Made by a program: the position numbers and the translations under genes. Shown here piece by piece: positions 7,114 through 13,443 of a stretch of 14,515 nucleotides of DNA (position 1 is its first letter; every line of letters begins with the position of its first letter). Under the pieces are notes generated by a model. It worked only from the letters and a program-made list of their open reading frames with translations. It ran no database searches and had not been told where the DNA came from. The DNA lies in contig CANQOM010000022.1 of assembly GCA_947625445.1 (NCBI GenBank), positions 1-14,515 of the forward strand, in the 5' to 3' direction. The stretch is from Candidatus Gastranaerophilales bacterium (lineage in GTDB: Bacteria; Cyanobacteriota; Vampirovibrionia; Gastranaerophilales; Gastranaerophilaceae).

Positions 7114-9174
7114 ATGTTTTTATTATCAGTTTTTTTGATTTTAATTTCAACATATTTTATATTTTCTGTAATTTTTAAATCCTCTAATAATGTAAAGATT
7201 CCGGGATTTATTTATTTATTTTTAATTGCATATTCTCAGATAGTAATATCTTTTGAAATATTATCTTTGTTCGGTTTAATTTCAAAAAAACCGTTATTAA
7301 TATGTAATATGATATTTTTTATAGGCGCATCTATATTGTGGATTTTAAATAAATTTCCTATATATAGACCAAAATTCTTGCCGGAATTAAAAAAAATATT
7401 TAAAGCTTTAAAAAGAGATAAATTATTGTTCTTTTTAGGAATATGTTTTGTAATATTCATAATTTCAAATTTAATATTGGCATTAATCCATCCTGTAACT
7501 TTTGGAGATGCATTAGCATATTATTTACCAAGAGTTACCGCTTGGATTCAACAAGGTTCTATTGCTCATTTTGTGACACCTGATTCTCGTGAGTTAATAA
7601 TGCCGGTTAATATGGAGTTTCTTTATACTTGGTATTTAATGTTTAATAAAATTGAATTTGGACTTTCAATATTTCCATTTTTAGGCTTTTTGTTACAATT
7701 GTATGTTTTATATAATTTTCTGGGAGATTTGGGCTTTTCAAGAAGAAAAAGATTGTTTAGCATTTTTGTTGTTTCTTCTTTTATTGAATTTTCTTTAATG
7801 TCATATATTCCTTGTGCCGATTTATTTATAGGTGCTCTGTTATTATCAACTTTATATCTGTTTTATATTTATTTGAGAAATGATTCAAATATTCCGTTGT
7901 ATTTTGCAGCTTTGGCATCTGCTCTGGCCTTTGGTACAAAAACAACTTCTCTGATTGCATTTCCGTCAATATTTATTTTGTTAATAGTTATGGGATTGTT
8001 ATTTAATAAACAAAAATTAAAAAAGGGCATTTTATATTTTATTCTTTTTACCTTTGTTAATTTTATGATTTTCTCTTCTTACAATTATTTTCTTAATTTT
8101 ATAGAATTTCATAATCCTATATCTTGTAATGAACAATTATTGTTAAATAAATTTAGGGGCGGATTTAAAGGATTTATTTGTAATTTAATAAGATATATTT
8201 TTATGTTTTTTGATTCTTCAGGTATAAAAAATATAGATTCATATAATGTTTATATAACAAAAGCGATGACAAAGATTTTAGCTATTATAGGAGAAGGTCC
8301 TGAAAGTTACACCTCTAAATTATTTAAAGGATATTTTGAGTTTAATAAGTCGAATGAGATATGTCATTCCGGACTTGGATTAGTTGGGGTTTTGGCATTT
8401 ATTCCTGCATTTATTATAAGTATATTTAAATTGTTTTGTAAAAATGCATCTAAAAAAATAAAGTTCTTATCTGCATTAGCACTTTCTTTAGTTTTTAACA
8501 TTGTTTTATTTTCAAGAGTAATGTTATATACCCAGTATAATTTCAGATATTTAGTTACATTTATATGTATAGCTTCGCCGATAGTTGTTTTTGTATATAT
8601 TAAATCTAACAAAAATCTTTACAAGTGGGTTTTGTCATATTTTATGTTTGTTTATTTATTTGTTATAGCTCACACTATTCCGTCTGTATTGATATACCAG
8701 TATATTCAAATGAAAAAGGAATATCCAGAAATTCGCAGTATATACGAATCTATATTACTGGATGATGAAGCGTTATTAATATATTGGTATTTTATAAAAA
8801 AAGGAAATACATCAATAGGTGTTATGTCATACAGAAATAATGATGCAACATATTATTTATTAAAACCAAGATTATTCGGCTATAAAGTAGATAGAATTTT
8901 ATGGGAAGATACAGATAAGATAGATGAATATGATTATATAATAACTAATATTCATGCGAGTTTTTCTTCATATATAATTAAAAAAGGCCAAAAAAACTGT
9001 TTAGCTTTGGATTATCAAGGAAATATAACAAACGTTAAGAAAAATCCGGCTTTTATGACTTGTATAACTGATAGTAAATTTTTTAAAGAAAAAGGTTTTA
9101 AATTGATTAATAAAATAAATAATCAACCGCTTAAACAATTTTCAATTTGGGAAAATACAAAAAAGAAACATTAA
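7114..9174 (+). CDS. GT-C-type polytopic membrane glycosyltransferase (family-39/ArnT-like)
   Basis: A 686-residue multi-pass inner-membrane protein with about 11-13 hydrophobic segments and a soluble C-terminal region (about 560-686). The first extracytoplasmic loop has the GT-C signature F-G-D-A-L-A-Y-Y-L-P-R with Asp132 as probable catalytic residue, then WIQQGS and a P-x-N-x-E-F-L block. This arrangement is typical of lipid-phosphosugar-dependent family-39-like transferases acting on the outer face of the inner membrane. Acceptor and sugar are unknown. The start is ATG 7114, because AAGGTAGGA (7102-7110) is an excellent SD for it; a TTG at 7090 in the same frame would lie inside queA and has no SD. 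It is last in the plus-strand run and its stop is 5 bp from the convergent kinase gene. The downstream partner of its chemistry could be the family-2 synthase product, but that is speculation. Confidence 0.78.
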   Translation: MFLLSVFLILISTYFIFSVIFKSSNNVKIPGFIYLFLIAYSQIVISFEILSLFGLISKKPLLICNMIFFIGASILWILNKFPIYRPKFLPELKKIFKALKRDKLLFFLGICFVIFIISNLILALIHPVTFGDALAYYLPRVTAWIQQGSIAHFVTPDSRELIMPVNMEFLYTWYLMFNKIEFGLSIFPFLGFLLQLYVLYNFLGDLGFSRRKRLFSIFVVSSFIEFSLMSYIPCADLFIGALLLSTLYLFYIYLRNDSNIPLYFAALASALAFGTKTTSLIAFPSIFILLIVMGLLFNKQKLKKGILYFILFTFVNFMIFSSYNYFLNFIEFHNPISCNEQLLLNKFRGGFKGFICNLIRYIFMFFDSSGIKNIDSYNVYITKAMTKILAIIGEGPESYTSKLFKGYFEFNKSNEICHSGLGLVGVLAFIPAFIISIFKLFCKNASKKIKFLSALALSLVFNIVLFSRVMLYTQYNFRYLVTFICIASPIVVFVYIKSNKNLYKWVLSYFMFVYLFVIAHTIPSVLIYQYIQMKKEYPEIRSIYESILLDDEALLIYWYFIKKGNTSIGVMSYRNNDATYYLLKPRLFGYKVDRILWEDTDKIDEYDYIITNIHASFSSYIIKKGQKNCLALDYQGNITNVKKNPAFMTCITDSKFFKEKGFKLINKINNQPLKQFSIWENTKKKH

Positions 9175-9179
9175 TAATA

Positions 9180-10043
9180 CTAAACAAAAGTATAATTATT
9201 GGTAATATTATAGATGTATTCAATAATTTGAGCAAAATAATCAAGAGATGAAGCGCCGTTAATTATAATATCAGAATTATCTTTTTTGGGAAGAATATAT
9301 TTTTTAGAAGCTTCTCTTACATAAGCAAGTTGTTTTCTTGCATTTTCTTCATTTTGATTTCTTGAAGTTTGAGCTCGGTATAAAAACCATTTTTCTTGAA
9401 TGTCAGGAGCAATATCAACATATAATCTTATATCAAAAAGCTCTGAAACTTTGCCATACATAGTTGCCATACCTTCAACAACAATAATTTTTTTTGATAA
9501 TTTAGGTATAGCTTTAGGAACAACAATTCCTGTTCCGTTAACCAAATATTCAGGAATCCTAACATCATAACCTTTTGAAAGCATATCTAAATCTTCAAAC
9601 AGTTGTTCCATATCAAAGTTATCAGGAGAATCAACGTCATAACCAGATGCTAAAAGATTATCAAATGAACCGTGAGCTTTTATTAAATCTGAAATATCTC
9701 TAAAATAATTATCTGCACTTAATATTTCAATAGGCATGTTATGTTTTTTTGTTATTGTTTGAATGGTATTGCAAATAGTTGTTTTACCGCTTGCCGATTC
9801 ACCGCTTATTCCTATTAGTATGCGTTTTTTCGGGTTATTTATAAGCCTTTTCATAAATTTATCTGTGAATCCCGGTTTTACATTCTTAAATACGGGTGTC
9901 GAACTCTTTTTATCATATTCCAATATCTGATTAAATTTAGAATACAAGTATAACGCCAAAAATTCTCGTCCTGTTCTTGTTGTAAAATCAGGTTTTGTTA
10001 TTTTTTCTTCTGTATTATTTTCTTTTTCAAACAGGAAATTCAT
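9180..10043 (-). CDS. Uridine-kinase-like P-loop kinase
   Basis: A 287-residue protein of the uridine kinase/phosphoribulokinase P-loop family. Residues 1-72 are an extension not found in typical short Udk proteins. The kinase domain then has Walker A GESASGKT at 81-88, SADNYFRD (the Asp/Tyr substrate-site block of Udk), YDVDSPDNFD (compare the family's D-x-P-x-A-F-D), the Walker-B-like strand IIVVEGMATM, and an arginine-bearing lid (FLYRAQTSRNQ). The predicted reaction is phosphorylation of uridine/cytidine or a related hydroxyl substrate with ATP or GTP. The N-terminal extension and divergent substrate motifs make another nucleoside or sugar substrate possible. The gene stands alone on the minus strand; its start follows AAGAAAAT, a weak SD, with AGGAA slightly further upstream. 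Confidence 0.75.
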   Translation of the reverse strand: MNFLFEKENNTEEKITKPDFTTRTGREFLALYLYSKFNQILEYDKKSSTPVFKNVKPGFTDKFMKRLINNPKKRILIGISGESASGKTTICNTIQTITKKHNMPIEILSADNYFRDISDLIKAHGSFDNLLASGYDVDSPDNFDMEQLFEDLDMLSKGYDVRIPEYLVNGTGIVVPKAIPKLSKKIIVVEGMATMYGKVSELFDIRLYVDIAPDIQEKWFLYRAQTSRNQNEENARKQLAYVREASKKYILPKKDNSDIIINGASSLDYFAQIIEYIYNITNNYTFV

Positions 10044-10079
10044 ATTTTCTTAAACATTCCTAAAAATATTTTTTGCTAT

Positions 10080-10145
10080 ATTTTACATTAAACTTTTCGA
10101 TAATTAAATAAATTATTATATCGTGTAATGTAAAATGTTACATTA
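10080..10145. promoter_or_regulatory. Cluster of three inverted TTACATTA half-sites, candidate operator between divergent genes
   Basis: TTACATTA occurs at 10083-10090 and 10138-10145, and its complement TAATGTAA at 10126-10133. The right-hand pair forms a perfect palindrome TAATGTAA-N4-TTACATTA (10126-10145). The left copy is part of an 11-bp perfect inverted repeat with the middle copy (10080-10090 versus 10126-10136). The cluster lies in the 154-bp gap between the kinase gene (minus) and the small secreted protein gene (plus). It overlaps a TAAAAT -10-like hexamer on the plus strand (10131-10136) and lies just upstream of TATAAT on the minus strand (10115-10120). The geometry resembles a dimeric repressor or CRP/FNR-class site, but no regulator can be named. 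Confidence 0.4.
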
Positions 10146-10197
10146 TCCTTCACAATATAGAAAAGTGGATATTAGGATTTTTAGAAGGATTAGAAAA

Positions 10198-10464
10198 ATG
10201 AAAAAGTTTACTCAAATTATATTATTTATGTCAGTGTTAATTTGTTTGGCAAATAGTGCTTATGCTGATTGTTCTACAGGTTATGCTTGTTCTATAAAAG
10301 ATTTGGAAAATCGTGAATCACTCGAACAAGAACAATATCTTATAGAATTTGTTTCTGTTATGAATAAATATTTTGATAAAAAAGTTGAAGAACCTATTTT
10401 TTTGAATAAAAAAAATATGATTTCTTCATATCAGGATTTATTTATCTTTAATACTATTGTTTGA
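10198..10464 (+). CDS. Small secreted/periplasmic protein of unknown function
   Basis: Not a family I recognise. The start is ATG 10198, because AAGGA at 10185-10189 sits 8 nt upstream; an ATG at 10135 in the same frame lacks an SD and lies within the operator-like repeats. The 88-residue product has a clear signal peptide: Met-Lys-Lys, a hydrophobic stretch (about residues 5-19), and an AYA-D site for signal peptidase I near residue 22-23. There is no lipobox. The mature part is about 65 residues with two Cys near its N-terminus (CSTGYAC, possible disulfide), then an acidic helix-like region rich in Glu/Gln and a Lys/Asn-rich end. Its 3' end overlaps the convergent phosphohexomutase gene by 11 bp. 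The TTACATTA cluster upstream may regulate it. Confidence 0.68.
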   Translation: MKKFTQIILFMSVLICLANSAYADCSTGYACSIKDLENRESLEQEQYLIEFVSVMNKYFDKKVEEPIFLNKKNMISSYQDLFIFNTIV

Positions 10465-11839
10465 TAAAATTTTGAATAAAAGATTTAAAAAGATTTATTT
10501 TTTCTTCCTTGTCAGACTCGATGTATATTCTTAATAGCGGCTCCGTGCCGCTTTTCCTTATTAAAATTGTATCGGTATCTTCAAAATATAGTTTTAATCC
10601 GTCTAATGAAGATGTTCTGACAACTTTATATTCCGATATTTTTTCTATATTTTTAAATTTATTAATTATTTTATCCTGAGTTTCTTTAGATTCTAATTTT
10701 ATGTCTATTCTTTCATTAATAAACTTTCTGTTAAATTCATTTAAGAAATCCAAATGAAGCTCACAAAGTTTTTTCCCTTCATAAGCAATTAATTCCATAA
10801 TTAATAAATTTGCAATAATACCGTCTTTTTCGGGTATATGACCTTTTATGCTTAATCCGCCTGATTCTTCGCCGGCTATTATTACATCATTATGGCGCAT
10901 TGCGCTGCCAAGCCATTTGAAACCTACGGGTGTTTCAATGATTTCAACATTTTTCTTTTTTGCTAATAAATCAAGCATATAACTTGCTCCTACAGTTTTG
11001 GCAAGTTTGCCTTTATAACCCTTATTTTTTACTAAATGATTAAAAAGCATTCCGATTATATCATTCGGACTTATAAATACTCCGTTTTCATCAAAGACAC
11101 CGAATCTGTCGCCGTCTCCGTCATTACTTAGACCTATATTGCCTGTTTCTTTACATGTTTGTTTTAATTTTGGCAGATATTTTTCCTTTGGGTCAGGCAT
11201 GAAACCGCCAAAATTTATATCTCTTTCCAAATTTGTTGAATTATTTTTTATTTTGTATGAATCAAGTATTTCTTTAAATAATTTACCTGCTGCTCCGTGA
11301 TGTGCATCATAATTTATTTTTATACCAGAAGCTTTAATTTTCTCAAAATTAATAATATTTTTTATATGGTTAATGTAATCTTTTTCAAATGAGACTTTTT
11401 TGTATTCTTTTGCTTCAATTTTGTTTTCAAATTTATTTTCAATATTTTCCGTAATAATTTGGACGGTAGAATCTTCAGCAGGTCCGCCATATGGAGGAAT
11501 AAATTTTATTCCTAAATATTCACTGGGATTGTGTGATGCAGTCAGCATTATTGCATATGCATTTTTTATAGTGGCATTGTATGCTAATACCGGGGTGGCT
11601 ATTATTTTATCACTCATTTCAACATTAAATCCGAAATCAGATAATGTTTTTGCTATAAATTCTGCAAATTCGTCTGCTTTATTTCTTGGGTCATATCCGA
11701 TTATGATTTTTTTATCAAATTTTGTTGTGTTATAAATGTATATTGCTATTGCATTTGTTACTTTTAGTGTATTTTCAATATTAAAATCTTTATTAAGTAT
11801 TGCTCTCCAGCCATCTGTTCCGAATTTAATTTCTGACAT
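10454..11839 (-). CDS. Alpha-D-phosphohexomutase, phosphoglucomutase-type
   Basis: Interconverts sugar 1- and 6-phosphates through a phosphoserine enzyme, most likely glucose-1-P and glucose-6-P, feeding nucleotide-sugar and polysaccharide synthesis. All four active-site loops of the superfamily are present in the 461-residue protein: TASHNP with catalytic Ser102; the Mg2+ loop D-G-D-G-D-R (Asp240, 242, 244); the sugar-specificity loop GEESGG (glutamate and serine as in glucose/mannose enzymes, unlike the GlmM loop); and the phosphate-binding loop RKSGTEP near the C-terminus. The N-terminus FGTDGWRAI also fits the PGM/PMM clade better than GlmM, so I leave the symbol blank. The SD AAAGGAT lies 7 nt before the ATG. 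It diverges from pheA across 61 bp and converges with the small secreted protein gene. Confidence 0.92.
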   Translation of the reverse strand: MSEIKFGTDGWRAILNKDFNIENTLKVTNAIAIYIYNTTKFDKKIIIGYDPRNKADEFAEFIAKTLSDFGFNVEMSDKIIATPVLAYNATIKNAYAIMLTASHNPSEYLGIKFIPPYGGPAEDSTVQIITENIENKFENKIEAKEYKKVSFEKDYINHIKNIINFEKIKASGIKINYDAHHGAAGKLFKEILDSYKIKNNSTNLERDINFGGFMPDPKEKYLPKLKQTCKETGNIGLSNDGDGDRFGVFDENGVFISPNDIIGMLFNHLVKNKGYKGKLAKTVGASYMLDLLAKKKNVEIIETPVGFKWLGSAMRHNDVIIAGEESGGLSIKGHIPEKDGIIANLLIMELIAYEGKKLCELHLDFLNEFNRKFINERIDIKLESKETQDKIINKFKNIEKISEYKVVRTSSLDGLKLYFEDTDTILIRKSGTEPLLRIYIESDKEEKINLFKSFIQNFIKQ

Positions 11840-11900
11840 TGTTAATCCTTTTTATTTTTCATTGTAAAATAATTTTATATAGGAATTAAAGGTTTTGCAA

Positions 11901-12755
11901 ATGAATGAAATTTCCGTTGAAAATATATACTATTTAGGACCTGAGGGGTCAAATGTTAATAGGGCCATGCTAAAGTTTATTAATTTATTTAATATTCATT
12001 ATCAAAATATTATTCCTAAAAGAAGTATTAAATCTGTTCTTGAAGAGCTTAAAAATGATAACTCTTCACTCTGTATTTTGCCTATTGAAAATTCTATTGA
12101 AGGAATTGTTAGAGAAACTATTGATAATTTATTAAAACTAAATGACAAAAATATTCAAATTCACGGAGAAATTTCATTGCCAATAAATCATTTTCTACTG
12201 GGCACTAGTAAAGATAAAACAAAAATCAAAAAAATAATTTCTCATCCTCAGGCTCTTGCACAGTGCAGTAATTATTTATATAAAAATTTCCCTGATGTTG
12301 AATTAAAAGAATTTTCATCTACCAGTTATGCTGCACAAAAAGTTTCTAACGAAAATGATGAATCTGTTGCAGCTATTGCTACTGATTTATGTGCTGATTT
12401 ATTCCATTTAAATATACTTGATTCTGATTTGAATGATGAAATAGATAATAAAACAAGATTCTATCTTTTAACAAGAATGAATGTAAAAGTTAATAAAAAT
12501 CCAAAAATTGCAATTATTCTTTCGATAAAAAATAAGTCTGGTGCTTTGTGTGATGTACTTAAAATATTCTCAAATTACAATATCAATTTAACATATATAG
12601 ATTCAAGACCTTCGAAAAAAAGATTGGGTGAATATTTATTTTTTGTAGAGTTTGAGGGGGATACAAACAATGATAAAATAAAATCGGCACTTGAAGAATT
12701 AAAATTATATGTTGATTTTTTTAGAATTTTAGGTTGCTTTGAAGTTTTTGAATAA
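11901..12755 (+). CDS. pheA: Prephenate dehydratase (monofunctional, with ACT domain)
   Basis: Decarboxylates and dehydrates prephenate to phenylpyruvate for phenylalanine synthesis. The 284-residue length is typical of a stand-alone enzyme without chorismate mutase. The periplasmic-binding-protein-like catalytic domain shows YYLGPEGS at the N-terminus, PIENSIEG, ISHPQALAQC, and the catalytic T-R-F motif at 185-187. The C-terminal ACT domain (about 203-284) has G-A-L and D-S-R-P (234-237) at the phenylalanine-binding sites. The usual motif is E-S-R-P, a conservative change, so feedback inhibition by phenylalanine is expected. The start is ATG 11901 with AAAGG at 11888-11892; an in-frame TTG at 11895 lies too close to that SD. 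A strong terminator follows. Confidence 0.95.
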   Translation: MNEISVENIYYLGPEGSNVNRAMLKFINLFNIHYQNIIPKRSIKSVLEELKNDNSSLCILPIENSIEGIVRETIDNLLKLNDKNIQIHGEISLPINHFLLGTSKDKTKIKKIISHPQALAQCSNYLYKNFPDVELKEFSSTSYAAQKVSNENDESVAAIATDLCADLFHLNILDSDLNDEIDNKTRFYLLTRMNVKVNKNPKIAIILSIKNKSGALCDVLKIFSNYNINLTYIDSRPSKKRLGEYLFFVEFEGDTNNDKIKSALEELKLYVDFFRILGCFEVFE

Positions 12756-12784
12756 TGAATAACTCTACTGTTTCGATAATAATT

Positions 12785-12824
12785 AATTAAAAAAGGAAGT
12801 TATAACTGACTTCCTTTTTTAATT
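12785..12824. terminator. Bidirectional intrinsic terminator
   Basis: A perfect 16-bp inverted repeat (12785-12800 with 12809-12824) encloses an 8-nt loop. The core is GGAAGT/ACTTCC flanked by A6 on one side and T6 on the other, so a U-tract follows the hairpin in both directions. It lies 29 bp after the pheA stop and 28 bp after the stop of the convergent small membrane-protein gene, and can serve both. It is the only clear intrinsic terminator in the window. Confidence 0.92.
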
Positions 12825-12852
12825 TTTGAACATATATTGATATTAAAATAAA

Positions 12853-13266
12853 CTAAACGTTTAATACTGTTTTTGCTTGTTCTGCAGCATCATCTGCAAT
12901 ATCTTTTCCTTTTTCAACAATTTTTTCACCTGTATTTTTAGAGAAAATTTTAGCAAAAGAACTGTTAATTTTAGTACCTGCGGTGTCTAAAAGACATTTT
13001 ACAGTATTTATAATTTCATTGCCGCCTTCTTTAGGTTTAAATAAACCGAATTTTGAACCAAGAGCGATTGAGCCCCCTATTGCTGCTGCAATTCCGACAA
13101 ACTTGATTAATTTTGAGAAAAAGGATTTATTTTTCTTTTCTTTTCCTTTTATGTCAGTAGCTGCTGCAGGCTCTTTTTTTATATATGCTTGAGGTTGTTT
13201 TATTTTATCTTGAAAACTTTGTGTTGTAGTTGGTGTTGTACTTGCAAAACTTACCGGACTTATCAT
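12853..13266 (-). CDS. Small single-helix membrane protein of unknown function
   Basis: Family not recognised. The start is ATG 13266: a perfect AAGGAGG lies 5 nt upstream, whereas the in-frame ATG at 13305 has no SD and its reading would translate through that SD. The 137-residue product begins MISPVSF, followed by a Thr/Ser/Gln/Pro-rich linker (about 8-33) and a strongly basic stretch (GKEKKNK). One glycine- and alanine-rich membrane helix (about 53-74) has Gly at 58, 64, 65, 70 and 74, suggesting helix packing. The C-terminal half (about 76-137) is amphipathic and charged. There is no signal peptidase site. By the positive-inside rule the N-terminus is probably cytosolic. The strongest SD in the window suggests high expression. 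It is divergent from the DUF1822-like gene and ends at the shared terminator. Confidence 0.72.
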   Translation of the reverse strand: MISPVSFASTTPTTTQSFQDKIKQPQAYIKKEPAAATDIKGKEKKNKSFFSKLIKFVGIAAAIGGSIALGSKFGLFKPKEGGNEIINTVKCLLDTAGTKINSSFAKIFSKNTGEKIVEKGKDIADDAAEQAKTVLNV

Positions 13267-13443
13267 TTTTACCTCCTTAACCTTGTTTGTAACTGTATAA
13301 AACATATAATTATAAAAAATTGTTCTTTTTATTTTATTATATTACAATAATGTTACAAACAATTTTCTATATTTTGGAATAATTTTTTTTATTTTGCTAT
13401 CTATATAAATAGAAGGTTATTTTGGAGAGTGAGTGAGTAATAA
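13267..13443. promoter_or_regulatory. Intergenic region with candidate promoter for the small membrane protein and a TTACAA direct repeat
   Basis: A 177-bp A+T-rich gap between divergent genes. On the minus strand a perfect TATAAT lies at 13336-13341, giving a start near 13329 and a leader of about 63 nt; a second TATAAT is at 13309-13314. Immediately upstream of the first, TTACAA (plus-strand reading) repeats at 13342-13347 and 13353-13358, 11 bp apart, in the -10/-35 spacer. For the plus-strand gene I see no clean promoter; TTGGAA at 13374-13379 is a possible -35, and the SD-like GGAGAG (13424-13429) is somewhat far from the ATG. Confidence 0.35.

Noticed and set aside
8364..8612. 82-codon minus-strand open frame
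   Set aside because: Antisense inside the GT-C transferase membrane region; no SD and no domain.
10126..10145. Palindrome as an NtcA site (GTA-N8-TAC)
   Set aside because: The GTA to TAC spacing here is 6, not 8, so it does not fit the cyanobacterial NtcA consensus.
10198..10275. Lipoprotein signal in the small secreted protein
   Set aside because: The Cys is preceded by Ala-Asp, not a lipobox; AYA before Asp fits signal peptidase I.
11400..11735. 111-codon plus-strand open frame
   Set aside because: Lies wholly antisense to the phosphohexomutase catalytic region, with no SD and no recognisable features.
13429..13440. In-frame GTG upstream of the DUF1822-like gene as an earlier start
   Set aside because: GTG-AGT-GAG is followed at once by TAA at 13438, so it cannot extend the protein.
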